Shown: positions 1-8,528 of the stretch, piece after piece | Layout: each line of letters opens with the position of its first letter | Numbering within the stretch: position 1 is the stretch's first letter | Assembly (NCBI GenBank): GCA_964463965.1 | Contig: CAYXED010000002.1 | Span: 186,001-250,000, forward strand | DNA from: UBA2166 sp964463965 | GTDB taxonomy: Bacteria; Nitrospirota; Nitrospiria; Nitrospirales; UBA2166 | Direction of reading: 5' to 3' | Length of the DNA stretch: 64,000 nt | Program-made: the position numbers and the translations under genes | Notes under the pieces: model-generated | Databases searched by the model: none | Seen by the model: the letters and a program-made list of their open reading frames with translations, nothing else | Told to the model about the DNA's origin: nothing

Positions 1-11
1 GAACTTGATCC

Positions 12-1193
12 TTGGAAGATAAGTTTGAAGTTATTAATGTAGGGGATAAGGCCGACATTACTCATATCATTTCTGAGAATGATGTTGACCGATATGCAGA
101 TATTACTGGGGACACTAACCCCCTTCATATGAGTGAGGAGTATGCTTCGACGACATCGTTTAAAAAGCGAGTTGTCCATGGGATGCTGACAGCATCATTT
201 ATTTCCAACATCATTGGAACCAAGCTCCCAGGGACTGGGGCTCTATGGTATGAGTTGAACATTAGGTTTATTGCACCTGTGCGTATTGGTGATGAGATCA
301 CAGTGCATGCAGAGGTTATAAGAAAATCACGCGCTTTACGTGTTGTATCATTGGACATTCACGTACAACTAAAAAACTCTCAACGAGTAATTGAAGGACA
401 GGCAAAAGTAAAAATATTGGAGCAAAAAAAAAAAGGTGAAGCCATCATGAATTCAGGAGCGGTAATTATTACAGGGGCAAGTCGTGGAATTGGTGCAGCA
501 ACGGCACGTTTATTGGCGTCTACTGGAATTCCTGTTGTTGTTAATTACCTGAAAAGTGAGGAGAAGGCACGTGCATTGGTTAATTCTCTCGCACAGGACG
601 GCCATCAGGCAATTGCTGTTGCGGGGGATGTTTGTTCCTCTCAGGATATGATTGGTCTTGTTGAAGCTGCCATATCTAAATTTGGGTCACTTAGAGGTAT
701 TGTCAACAATGCTTCAGCTTACCCTCAAAGTAAAGCTTTCGATGATTTAAGCTGGAGTAATTTTCAAGAGCAAATTGATGTACAGATCAAAGGGGCTTTT
801 CATTTATGCCAGGCAGCAATGCCATGGTTTTTGAAACAGGGGAGCGGCTCAATTGTTAACATAGGATCTATTTTTTCTGATGGCATTCCTCCTTCGTTTT
901 TAATGCCATATGTGGTTTCGAAAGCGGCGTTAAATGCGTTTACGAAATCACTTGCTGCAGAGTATGGGCCAAAAAATATTAGAGTAAATTCTGTTGCTCC
1001 AGGGATGACTGATACCGATTTTATTGCAGATGTTCCTGAGAAGACACGGATGTTGAACAAAATGCAGGCCCCACTTCGCCGATTAGCTGAACCAGAAGAT
1101 ACTGCTGGGGCAGTGGCATATTTGTTAAGCCATCAGTCAAAATTTGTTACTGGGGAGACAATTAGAGTTTGTGGTGGGATTGTGATGTGCTGA
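12..1193 (+). CDS. MaoC-like dehydratase fused to SDR ketoreductase
   Basis: Two domains lie in one frame. Residues 1-138 are a MaoC/hotdog (R)-enoyl-thioester hydratase; the hydratase-2 motif around residues 28-39 has Asp34 and His39 in the catalytic positions. Residues 146-393 are a FabG-like short-chain reductase with TGASRGIG at 154-161 and the Ser286/Tyr300/Lys304 triad. The start is TTG, 3 nt after an in-frame stop at 6-8. The junction is an 11-A run (424-434) followed by a good ribosome site (GGTGA) and an in-frame ATG at 447, so the reductase may also be made alone. One A fewer would give two genes with an ATGA overlap. By family, the pair would dehydrate and reduce acyl thioesters. 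Its neighbours (FkbH, ACP) suggest an acyl chain for glycan decoration; that part is inference. Confidence 0.8.
   Translation: MEDKFEVINVGDKADITHIISENDVDRYADITGDTNPLHMSEEYASTTSFKKRVVHGMLTASFISNIIGTKLPGTGALWYELNIRFIAPVRIGDEITVHAEVIRKSRALRVVSLDIHVQLKNSQRVIEGQAKVKILEQKKKGEAIMNSGAVIITGASRGIGAATARLLASTGIPVVVNYLKSEEKARALVNSLAQDGHQAIAVAGDVCSSQDMIGLVEAAISKFGSLRGIVNNASAYPQSKAFDDLSWSNFQEQIDVQIKGAFHLCQAAMPWFLKQGSGSIVNIGSIFSDGIPPSFLMPYVVSKAALNAFTKSLAAEYGPKNIRVNSVAPGMTDTDFIADVPEKTRMLNKMQAPLRRLAEPEDTAGAVAYLLSHQSKFVTGETIRVCGGIVMC
424..434 (+). repeat. A11 homopolymer at MaoC/SDR junction
   Basis: Eleven consecutive A residues lie exactly at the domain boundary of the MaoC-SDR reading frame. With ten A residues the MaoC frame would end at TGA 448-450 of the present numbering, overlapping the ATG at 447. 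The tract could be a slippage site, a phase-variable switch or a sequencing artefact. Confidence 0.9.
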
Positions 1194-1216
1194 CATATGG
1201 GTATGAGTAGATAATT

Positions 1217-3025
1217 GTGTACAATTTGACCTATGCAGAAATCCAGGCAGAGCTTGCAGGGCGGGATCTTTCCTGGTTACAAAAATTTAACATAGCCGTT
1301 TTGAGAAATATTACTGTTGAGTCGATTGAGCCGCTATTGAGATATGAAGCAGCTCACTTAGGCCTCAATGCGGCGGTGTCTTTTGGTCAATTTGACAATA
1401 TCTTCCAAGAGACTGTTGGAGAGGACGAAGAGTTACTACAATCAGCTGATTGTATTTTAGTTTTTACCCATCTTGAAACTCTTTCACCTGCATTTTCTAT
1501 GAGTTTTTCTTCTTTAGGAAAAGATGACATCAAGGGTGAGCTTGAGCGAAATTTTGAATATTTCAGGAGTGTTTTAGCTGGGATTAGGAAAAAAACTGAA
1601 TCAGTCGTTCTGTGGCATGGCGTAGTTGCGCCAGCACATCCATCGTTTGGAATTGCTGATTGGATTGTTGAATGTGGGCAACGAAAAACTATAAATCAAC
1701 TGAATGAATTGTTACGAGAAGCTTTGAGCGAAGTAAAGAGTGCATATTATGTAGATATGGATGCGTGTGCCGCTCGTGTGGGTCATGAGAATTTTTTTGA
1801 TGCTAGGTTTTGGCATATTGGGAAAGCACCGTATCACCGCAGAGCCCTTATGGAAATTGCGAGGGAAGATTTTGTATTTATTCGTGGGTTTATAGGAAAA
1901 ACAAAAAAATGTCTTGTGCTTGACTGTGATAATACGCTGTGGGGTGGGATTCTTGGCGAAGATGGGATTCAAAATATCCAGCTTTCTCAATCACATCCTG
2001 GTTCATCGTTTTGGGAGTTCCAACGAGAAATAGTCAATCTACATAATAGGGGAGTTTTGATAGCACTTTGCAGTAAAAACAATGAAGCAGATGTCTGGGA
2101 AGTTTTTGATACCCATCCCGACATGGTGTTGAAGCGGGAGCATATTTCTTCGGCTCAGATTAATTGGGAAGACAAGGCTAGCAATATTAAGCGAATTGCT
2201 GATGAGTTGAATATTGGACTTGACAGTCTCGTATATCTCGATGACTCAGCCTTTGAAATTAATTTAATTGAATGTGAGGTGCCAGAGGTAATGGCGATAC
2301 AGCTGATGCCTGAACAAGCGGTGAAATATAGAAAAATTTTGTCTTCCGGAGGATGGTTCGACCGTCTAAGTGTTACTGAGGAAGACAAACAGCGTGGAGC
2401 AATGTATCGTGCAGAAATCAAACGAAAAAAATTACGTGGCCAAACTACAGATTTAACAGAGTATTATAGATCTTTAAATATGAACTTAGAAATACGGTTT
2501 ATTACTGAGGCTACATTACCTCGCATTACACAGTTAACACAAAAAACCAATCAGTTTAATTTGACTACCAAGCGCTACACTGAAACTGAAATTCATAGTT
2601 TTATGACGTCCAAAGAGCATGATATCTTAGGCGTTCGCTTGAATGACCGTTTTGGTGATTCAGGAATTATAGGAGTAGGAATTCTCGATCGTAGCGGACA
2701 TCCTAATGAGGCTAGGATCGACACTTTCTTATTGTCGTGCCGTGTATTGGGACGGGGTGTTGAGGACATGGTTCTTGCCCACCTTATGCGTTTGGCCGCT
2801 GCGCGGGGAGTCTCAAGAGTTGTGGGTGTTTATGTGCAGACTAAAAAAAATGAGCAAGTTAAAGAGTTTTATCCTCGTCATGGGTTTATATCTGAACCTC
2901 TCAGTCTAGAGATACAAGAGGGGAGAGGGCTTTCTTCTAATCTCTTCTCTGCAGATCTTGGAGTGTATAGTAGCAATGTCCCTGATTTTTTTGATTCAGT
3001 AATTTCAGATGTTGACTATGTTTGA
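1217..3025 (+). CDS. FkbH-like HAD-IIIC phosphatase/GNAT protein
   Basis: The 602-residue protein has an N-terminal region of about 220 residues typical of large FkbH proteins. A HAD core follows with motif I D236-C-D238-N-T240, then a motif-II-like LCSKN segment and an acidic DDSAFE motif. The C-terminal GNAT-like part is about residues 400-570. FkbH proteins load a glyceryl unit from 1,3-bisphosphoglycerate onto an acyl carrier protein. An ACP gene follows 27 nt downstream, which fits this role. The start is GTG with a weak ribosome site. The glyceryl substrate is inferred from the family and not visible in the sequence; other hydroxyacyl units are possible. Confidence 0.82.
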   Translation: MYNLTYAEIQAELAGRDLSWLQKFNIAVLRNITVESIEPLLRYEAAHLGLNAAVSFGQFDNIFQETVGEDEELLQSADCILVFTHLETLSPAFSMSFSSLGKDDIKGELERNFEYFRSVLAGIRKKTESVVLWHGVVAPAHPSFGIADWIVECGQRKTINQLNELLREALSEVKSAYYVDMDACAARVGHENFFDARFWHIGKAPYHRRALMEIAREDFVFIRGFIGKTKKCLVLDCDNTLWGGILGEDGIQNIQLSQSHPGSSFWEFQREIVNLHNRGVLIALCSKNNEADVWEVFDTHPDMVLKREHISSAQINWEDKASNIKRIADELNIGLDSLVYLDDSAFEINLIECEVPEVMAIQLMPEQAVKYRKILSSGGWFDRLSVTEEDKQRGAMYRAEIKRKKLRGQTTDLTEYYRSLNMNLEIRFITEATLPRITQLTQKTNQFNLTTKRYTETEIHSFMTSKEHDILGVRLNDRFGDSGIIGVGILDRSGHPNEARIDTFLLSCRVLGRGVEDMVLAHLMRLAAARGVSRVVGVYVQTKKNEQVKEFYPRHGFISEPLSLEIQEGRGLSSNLFSADLGVYSSNVPDFFDSVISDVDYV

Positions 3026-3052
3026 AAACGTGCCTGGTTCTCAGCTACTGTT

Positions 3053-3292
3053 ATGACTATTAAAGACCGTGTGATTAAAGTTGTGAGTATGACGCTCCAA
3101 GTGCCAGCGAGCAGTATTAATGAAGCTTCATCACCAGACAATATTGAGCAATGGGATTCGATGCAGCACATGAATCTTATTTTGGGGCTTGAAGAAGAGT
3201 TTTCTGTACAATTTACAGATCAGCAAGTTGTTGATCTTTTAAATGTTGAGTTAATCGTGATGACGCTTGTAGAGTTGGGGGTTAGTGATTAA
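3053..3292 (+). CDS. Acyl carrier protein
   Basis: A 79-residue discrete carrier protein. The phosphopantetheine site is Ser36 in the W-D-S-M-Q-H motif (34-39), followed by the usual hydrophobic helix and an acidic helix II-III region. It lies between the FkbH-like gene and the acyltransferase gene, and overlaps the latter by 8 nt. It is therefore likely to be the dedicated carrier for an acyl group put on a sugar, and not the fatty-acid AcpP, which normally has a DSLD motif. Confidence 0.85.
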   Translation: MTIKDRVIKVVSMTLQVPASSINEASSPDNIEQWDSMQHMNLILGLEEEFSVQFTDQQVVDLLNVELIVMTLVELGVSD

Positions 3293-3899
3293 TCAACCAC
3301 AGCAGCGTACGTTGAGACGTGTTATCACGCACGAATGCTCTGAGTGGTTTAAGTATACAGTGATATATTTTCCTGGGAGTATCGGGTTCCGATTGCGAAG
3401 AGCATATTATGGGTTCTTTCTTAAGGGAAGGCTAGGGGAATATCCAACTATCGGTTTTGGTACTTGTCTTGAAAACTTAGATGGCCTGATTGTAGGGGAT
3501 GGCTTGTTAACAGGACCGTTTGTGCATATTGTGCCTGGTGCTTGTCTTGGTATTCGTATTGGCAATCACGTTTCTATTGCTGATGGGGCATTTATTCGGT
3601 CGGCAAATCACTCTTATTTTGATCTTGATAAAAGAATACAGGATCAAGGCCATTTTAGTAAGGAAGTCAAGACATCTAAGGGGGAGAGTGCAAGTATTAT
3701 CATTGAAGATAACGTACATATTGGTGCAAGGTGTATTATTCTCTCTGGGGCAAAAATTGGTGAAGGCAGCATTGTCGCTGCAGGCGCAGTTGTCTCTTCA
3801 GAGATCCCAGAAAACTCAATTGTTGCAGGAAACCCAGCAAGAGTGATTGCTAGTCGCGAAAAACTTTCGTTTTCAAAAAATATTATTCAAACACCATGA
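3285..3899 (+). CDS. Hexapeptide (LbH) acyltransferase
   Basis: A 204-residue left-handed beta-helix acyltransferase of the WbbJ/maltose-acetyltransferase type. The hexapeptide repeats run from about residue 65 to 190, interrupted by the usual loop around 108-135 with an N-H-S segment that would carry the catalytic His. The typical end motif V-A-G-N-P-A-R is at about 182-188. The GTG start at 3285 lies inside the end of the ACP gene, so translation is probably coupled. Family members transfer acetyl or other acyl groups to sugars. Next to an ACP, the donor could be acyl-ACP instead of acetyl-CoA. Confidence 0.82.
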   Translation: MINQPQQRTLRRVITHECSEWFKYTVIYFPGSIGFRLRRAYYGFFLKGRLGEYPTIGFGTCLENLDGLIVGDGLLTGPFVHIVPGACLGIRIGNHVSIADGAFIRSANHSYFDLDKRIQDQGHFSKEVKTSKGESASIIIEDNVHIGARCIILSGAKIGEGSIVAAGAVVSSEIPENSIVAGNPARVIASREKLSFSKNIIQTP

Positions 3900-3986
3900 A
3901 TATGATAATGTTTAATCGATCTACTCACATTTTTGGCTTTTGGCTATTTATGCAGATTGGCTATGGGATGGTAGAGGTATAGATAC

Positions 3987-4766
3987 GTGTCGAGTTATAT
4001 AACTACACTTTTCAATGTGAAAGGAAAAGTAGCAGCTCTCACAGGTGCTGCTGGATACCTTGTTGGAGAGATTGCGTCTGGATTTATAAAGGCTGGGGCA
4101 AAAGTTGCTCTATTGGATAAGGATTCGGATCGACTTGAAAAAGTATTTAAGAAAATTAAGGCTGACGGAGGTGATGCGCTTGTATTACCGACTGATGTTA
4201 CCAGTAAAGAATCATTTGAGGGAGCCTTAGAGAAAGTACTTGAGCGATACAATGATGTTGATTTTCTTGTAAATGGCGCTGGTTTTAATGCGCCCACTCC
4301 CTTCCTCGATATTACTGTTGATGAATGGAATAGTATTATCAGTGTGCAGCTTACAGGTACAATGCTAGGTTGCCAAGTATTTGGTGGTTATATGGTCTCT
4401 CAAGGGAAGGGTTCCATTATTAACATTTCTTCTGCATCAGCTGGCCCACCACTTTCAAAAGCATTTACATATTCAGTTGCTAAAGCTGGAGTGAAAAACC
4501 TCACGGAAAACTTAGCGCGTGAATGGGCAATCTCTGGAGTGAGAGTCAACGCGTTACGACCAGGGTTTTTTCCAACGGAATGGAGCAAAAAACATTTTTT
4601 ATCTGCAGACCGTGTTGAGGCTATTCTCAACCATACTCCCATGAAGAGATTTGGGGAGCCTCACGAATTAGTTGGTACCGTGCTATGGTTGTGTGCAGAG
4701 TCTTCAAGTTTTGTGACTGGAGCAGAAATTAAAGTTGACGGTGGTTTTTCCGCGATGACTATATGA
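3987..4766 (+). CDS. SDR family oxidoreductase (gluconate 5-dehydrogenase-like)
   Basis: A 259-residue classical short-chain dehydrogenase. The cofactor motif TGAAGYLVG is at 19-27 and NGAG at about 96-99; Ser149, Tyr162 and Lys166 form the active site; the C-terminal GG tail is present. An N-terminal LFNVKGKVA-type start is usual for gluconate 5-dehydrogenase-like members acting on sugars or sugar acids. The start is GTG. The gene overlaps the next SDR gene by ATGA, so the two are coupled. Substrate unknown; a keto-sugar of this glycan locus is likely. Confidence 0.8.
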   Translation: MSSYITTLFNVKGKVAALTGAAGYLVGEIASGFIKAGAKVALLDKDSDRLEKVFKKIKADGGDALVLPTDVTSKESFEGALEKVLERYNDVDFLVNGAGFNAPTPFLDITVDEWNSIISVQLTGTMLGCQVFGGYMVSQGKGSIINISSASAGPPLSKAFTYSVAKAGVKNLTENLAREWAISGVRVNALRPGFFPTEWSKKHFLSADRVEAILNHTPMKRFGEPHELVGTVLWLCAESSSFVTGAEIKVDGGFSAMTI

Positions 4767-5521
4767 CCCTTCCTCAAACTATTATTGTGACTGGAGGCAC
4801 AAAAGGCATAGGAGCCGAAATATCAAGTGCCTTTTGTAAGTCAGGGGCATCAGTTCTTATTGGTGCTAGGCATGATAATGGTTTTGTAAAAGATCTCGGC
4901 AAAACAGCCCGTTTTCAGTGCATCGATGTGTGTAGGCCTAATGATCACAAAATGCTAGTTGAAGCAGCATTAGAATGGACAGGGCGTATTGACGTGTTTA
5001 TTAATTGTGCGGGTTATTCAGCATGGAAGCCTGTAGTGGGAATTGATGAGCATTTCTGGGATCAAATGATTGATACTAATCTAAAAGGCACATTTTTTGG
5101 CTGCCAAGCAGCAGCAGAGCATCTTCAAAGTCCAGGTGGATCAATTATCAACATATCAAGCTTAGCTGGAAAGCGTGGGAGTGCAAACAATTCTGTCTAT
5201 TGTGCCTCAAAGTTTGGAGTTAACGGACTGACTCAAGCTTTAGCAAAAGAACTTGGGCCACGTGGAATTAGGGTAAATGCTGTGTGCCCTGTTTATGTGC
5301 AGACCCCTGGACTGCTTAATGCGCTTCAAGATATTCATGCCCCTCCACTAGGTACAGATGTTACTCAGTATTTAGAAACGTTCACCGAAGGAAATTCGGC
5401 CTTATCTCGCTTGCCTTCTGGTAATGAAGTTGCGAAAGCTTGTATCTTTTTAGCATCTAAGGAATCGTCGGCGATTACTGGGCAATGTATTAATGTCGAT
5501 TGTGGTGTGTTACCTCAATAA
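4763..5521 (+). CDS. SDR family oxidoreductase
   Basis: A 252-residue classical SDR with TGGTKGIG at 10-17, NCAG at 81-84, Ser133 and Tyr146/Lys150, and a C-terminal G-Q-C-I-N-V-D-C-G tail. It overlaps the upstream SDR by 4 nt and is the last gene before a 137-nt gap, so it probably ends the first transcription or translation block. It is FabG-like in form, but its place in a sugar locus favours a sugar or acyl-sugar substrate. Exact reaction unknown. Confidence 0.8.
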   Translation: MTLPQTIIVTGGTKGIGAEISSAFCKSGASVLIGARHDNGFVKDLGKTARFQCIDVCRPNDHKMLVEAALEWTGRIDVFINCAGYSAWKPVVGIDEHFWDQMIDTNLKGTFFGCQAAAEHLQSPGGSIINISSLAGKRGSANNSVYCASKFGVNGLTQALAKELGPRGIRVNAVCPVYVQTPGLLNALQDIHAPPLGTDVTQYLETFTEGNSALSRLPSGNEVAKACIFLASKESSAITGQCINVDCGVLPQ

Positions 5522-5544
5522 ACTACCTACTTTCTTATTAGAGA

Positions 5545-5566
5545 CCATATGACCAATATGGGTTTT
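5545..5566 (+). terminator. Weak hairpin with short T run
   Basis: CCATAT and ATATGG (5545-5550 and 5556-5561) form a 6-bp stem with a 5-nt loop, followed by GTTTTC. It sits 24 nt after the SDR stop codon. The stem is AT-rich and the T run short, so termination here is doubtful. Confidence 0.25.
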
Positions 5567-5658
5567 CTATGTAGTGGCAAAGGCAGATACCTCCCCCCCT
5601 CTATTTAATTGATGAGTAAAGTTTATCTTCCAATGAAAATTTATTAGTTGAGGCATCC

Positions 5659-6438
5659 GTGAAGGGGAAAAAAGTTATAGCTATAGTGCCAGCCAGAATG
5701 GCCTCATCGCGCTTTCCAGGTAAGCCACTCACAATGATCCATGGTTTGGCGATGGTTGAACATGTTCGCCGGAGAGCTTTGTTGGCTAATGGTATTGATG
5801 AGGTTGTTGTTGCGACGTGTGATAAAGTTATTGCTGATACCGTTATTTCCGCAGGAGGTGAAGCAGTTATGACCTCGGATAAACATGAGCGTTCAACTGA
5901 ACGTGTTGCTGAGGCAATGCAATCTCTTACTGGAGATGTTGTTGTAGTTGTTCAGGGGGATGAGCCTCTGCTTTTGCCGCACACTGTTGAACGTGTGGCA
6001 AACCCTTTAGTTGAAAGAGATGATGTTCAATGTGCAGCGTTTCTCTCAAATATTAAGCATGAAAGCGATTATGATAACCCGAATATTGTGAAGGCAGCAT
6101 GTGATCAGAGAGATTTTGTCTTCTTTTTGTCTCGGGCAAGAATCCCCTATGTTCGACGGCCAGGTTCTTTGCCTATATATCGCGAGACTGGAATTAGGGC
6201 ATTTAAATCCACTTTTCTTCCTGTCTATGCACAGTTAAGGGAAACACCTCTTGAGAAAGCAGAGGAAGTCGATATGCTGCGTATATTGGAACATCGATAC
6301 TCAATCTTGGGTGTTTTAGGAGATGAAGAAACGATTGGCGTAGACCATAAAGAGGATATTGAAGGTATTGAATGTAGCTTGAAAACAGATCCTGTACAAA
6401 TAGCCCTACACAAGGCTATTACCGGAGGCAGTGCATGA
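5659..6438 (+). CDS. KdsB-like CMP-ulosonate cytidylyltransferase
   Basis: A 259-residue protein of the KdsB family (CTP:3-deoxy-D-manno-octulosonate cytidylyltransferase). The N-terminal nucleotide loop PARMASSRFPGKPL (11-24) and the QGDEPL metal/nucleotide motif (about 96-101) are intact, as is the SRARIPY segment. The start is GTG with GAGG 6 nt upstream. Canonical KdsB activates Kdo for lipid A. Here the gene heads a peripheral glycan block with an aldolase and a HAD phosphatase, so the true substrate may be a different 3-deoxy-ulosonic acid. It overlaps the next gene by ATGA. Confidence 0.85.
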   Translation: MKGKKVIAIVPARMASSRFPGKPLTMIHGLAMVEHVRRRALLANGIDEVVVATCDKVIADTVISAGGEAVMTSDKHERSTERVAEAMQSLTGDVVVVVQGDEPLLLPHTVERVANPLVERDDVQCAAFLSNIKHESDYDNPNIVKAACDQRDFVFFLSRARIPYVRRPGSLPIYRETGIRAFKSTFLPVYAQLRETPLEKAEEVDMLRILEHRYSILGVLGDEETIGVDHKEDIEGIECSLKTDPVQIALHKAITGGSA

Positions 6439-7487
6439 AAGCGGTCATTATTGGATACGGATATATGGGGGAAATTCGAAAGCGTGTTATAGACACGATT
6501 GATGGGCTTACCCTTGAAGCAATTTGTGATCCAAATTTAAATTCTAATGATACAAATCATGATTGCCCCATTTACGATGATTATCGTGAGGTAATTGACA
6601 AGGTATGCCCTGATATAGTTTTTGTTTGTACCCCTAATAGGTTTTCTCCAGAAGTTTGTGTATACGCTATGGAGCGAGGGCATCATGTCTTTTGTGAAAA
6701 ACCCCCTGGAAGAAATCTTCAGGATATTAGGAAAATTATTGCTGCAGAACAGGGAGCTCAAAATGTGAAATTGATGTTTGGGTTCAATCATCGCCATCAT
6801 CCAGCCATTCTTGAGGCAAAGGCTTTGGTTGATGCTGGGCGAATGGGGCGTATTATGTGGTTACGTGGAGTATATGGGAAATCTGGTGGATTTGGGAGTA
6901 GTTTTGAAAGTTCATGGCGTAATGATCCTGCTATTTCTGGTGGTGGGATTCTTTTAGATCAAGGAATTCATATGCTTGATCTGTTTAGGTTTTTTTGTGG
7001 TGATTTTGAGCATGTTCAAGGATTATTAACAACGGCATGCTGGGATATTCCTGTTGAGGATAATGCGTTTGTACTGTTACGCAATAAGCAGGGACAGATT
7101 GCTCAACTCCACTCTTCGGCGACATTATGGAAACATACTTTTCATATAGAACTTGGGCTAGAGAGAGGATATTTAATCGCCCATGGGCTTCTGTCAAAGA
7201 CCGGAAGCTATGGGAGAGAGACATTGATTATTGGGCGTAAGCCTGCCACTGCTGATGAAGCTGCCGTGGGTAACCCTCGAGAAGAAATTATTTATTTTGA
7301 TAAAGATTTGTCGTGGGATGTACAAGTTCTAGAGTTATTGCACTGTATAGAGAATGATTGCCCTGTGGTTGAAAGTTCATCGAGTGATGCCTTGAAGGTA
7401 ATGGAGCTGATTGATGCCGTATATCGGGAAGCAGGAGCAAATGTTGAGCTATCGGTTGCGTCGATGACTGCAGAGGAACGGTCATGA
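6435..7487 (+). CDS. Gfo/Idh/MocA family oxidoreductase
   Basis: A 350-residue NAD(P)-dependent sugar oxidoreductase. The Rossmann motif GYGYMG is at 7-12 and the family EKP motif at 88-90; a DQGIHMLDL segment carries the usual catalytic His in the second domain. It is translationally coupled on both sides by 4-nt overlaps. Members oxidise or reduce hydroxyl groups of (nucleotide) sugars, inositols or sugar acids. The substrate cannot be read from sequence, but its place suggests a step in making the ulosonic acid or its partner sugar. Confidence 0.82.
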   Translation: MKAVIIGYGYMGEIRKRVIDTIDGLTLEAICDPNLNSNDTNHDCPIYDDYREVIDKVCPDIVFVCTPNRFSPEVCVYAMERGHHVFCEKPPGRNLQDIRKIIAAEQGAQNVKLMFGFNHRHHPAILEAKALVDAGRMGRIMWLRGVYGKSGGFGSSFESSWRNDPAISGGGILLDQGIHMLDLFRFFCGDFEHVQGLLTTACWDIPVEDNAFVLLRNKQGQIAQLHSSATLWKHTFHIELGLERGYLIAHGLLSKTGSYGRETLIIGRKPATADEAAVGNPREEIIYFDKDLSWDVQVLELLHCIENDCPVVESSSSDALKVMELIDAVYREAGANVELSVASMTAEERS

Positions 7488-8509
7488 AAACTGTTGTTTT
7501 TGAGCAAAACTGTATGGAGTTTGAAATCAAACCTCATGAAATGTTGGGGAAATATCTTGCCTTGAGTGGAAGAGAGATTGAGTCATGGCTTTTAGATTCT
7601 GACCAATTGGTAGAGTGTGTTTGTCCAGGATGCCAAGAGAGTAAGAGTGTTATCGCATTTGAAAAGCTTGGTCTGACATATCGTGAGTGCGTTCATTGTA
7701 GGTCTGTGTATGTAACGCCTCGACCACAGGAAACGCTCCTTGTTGATTTCTATAGAAACTCACGTGCTGCAAGATTTTGGAGAGAGAGTATTCTTTTAGA
7801 AACAAAAAATATGAGACGAGAAAAAGTCTTTAAGCCTCGTGCTCAATGGTTGTTGGGAGTAGTGGATCGTTATTATCCATCGGCTGCTAAAGGTATTGTT
7901 ATTGGTTATCATAATGACTTGCTCATTCAGGAGCTTTCGTCCCAAGAAAAACATCTTTTTGAAATGATAGTTACTAATCCAATTGCAGATATTGAATATG
8001 AAAAAACGAACTTTCAGAATGTCCGTATTTGCCCTGAGAATATTGTAGATGTACCTTCACATGGACCTGTCGAGCTGTTTTTGGCATTTGACATATTAGA
8101 TCGTTGTTATGATGTTAATACAGTACTTTCAACTGCAAGTCAGGTTTTGTCTCCAGGAGGGCTCCTTCTGGGTAGTACGGTGTTAAGTACTGGGTTTGAT
8201 ATACAAGTATTATGGGATCGCTCTGAAAATACATATCCCCCTGACCGGCTTAATCTTCTTTCAGTTGAAGGCTTAACTACGTTGTATGAACGACATGGCT
8301 TTGAGGCAATTGAATTTAGCACCCCGGGTATGTTTGATGTTGAGGTTGTTGAACGAGCAATACGTTCAAGCTCGGAAGAGAACTGGCCAAAATTTATTCG
8401 TTATGTACTTGAAAGTAGGAACGAAGAGGCTAAAAGTGATCTTCAAGAATACCTTCAGCGGTATCGTTTGAGCTCATTTGCACGATTTGTTTTGAGGAAG
8501 AAAAGCTAA
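7484..8509 (+). CDS. Methyltransferase-like protein with zinc-ribbon N-terminus
   Basis: A 341-residue protein. CxxC pairs at Cys47/Cys50 and Cys69/Cys72 form a zinc-ribbon like those preceding sugar C-methyltransferases and some class I SAM methyltransferases. The following domain has the class I layout: a post-motif segment L-S-P-G-G-L-L-L-G (about 216-224), a D-R-L-N-L-L-S-V segment and a GF helix. However, where the glycine-rich SAM loop should be (about 130-140) I see GIVIGYHND with no GxGxG. It may be a divergent or inactive methyltransferase. The gene is coupled upstream by ATGA. Confidence 0.6.
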   Translation: MKTVVFEQNCMEFEIKPHEMLGKYLALSGREIESWLLDSDQLVECVCPGCQESKSVIAFEKLGLTYRECVHCRSVYVTPRPQETLLVDFYRNSRAARFWRESILLETKNMRREKVFKPRAQWLLGVVDRYYPSAAKGIVIGYHNDLLIQELSSQEKHLFEMIVTNPIADIEYEKTNFQNVRICPENIVDVPSHGPVELFLAFDILDRCYDVNTVLSTASQVLSPGGLLLGSTVLSTGFDIQVLWDRSENTYPPDRLNLLSVEGLTTLYERHGFEAIEFSTPGMFDVEVVERAIRSSSEENWPKFIRYVLESRNEEAKSDLQEYLQRYRLSSFARFVLRKKS

Positions 8510-8528
8510 ATTTTTGAATGGTGACAAT

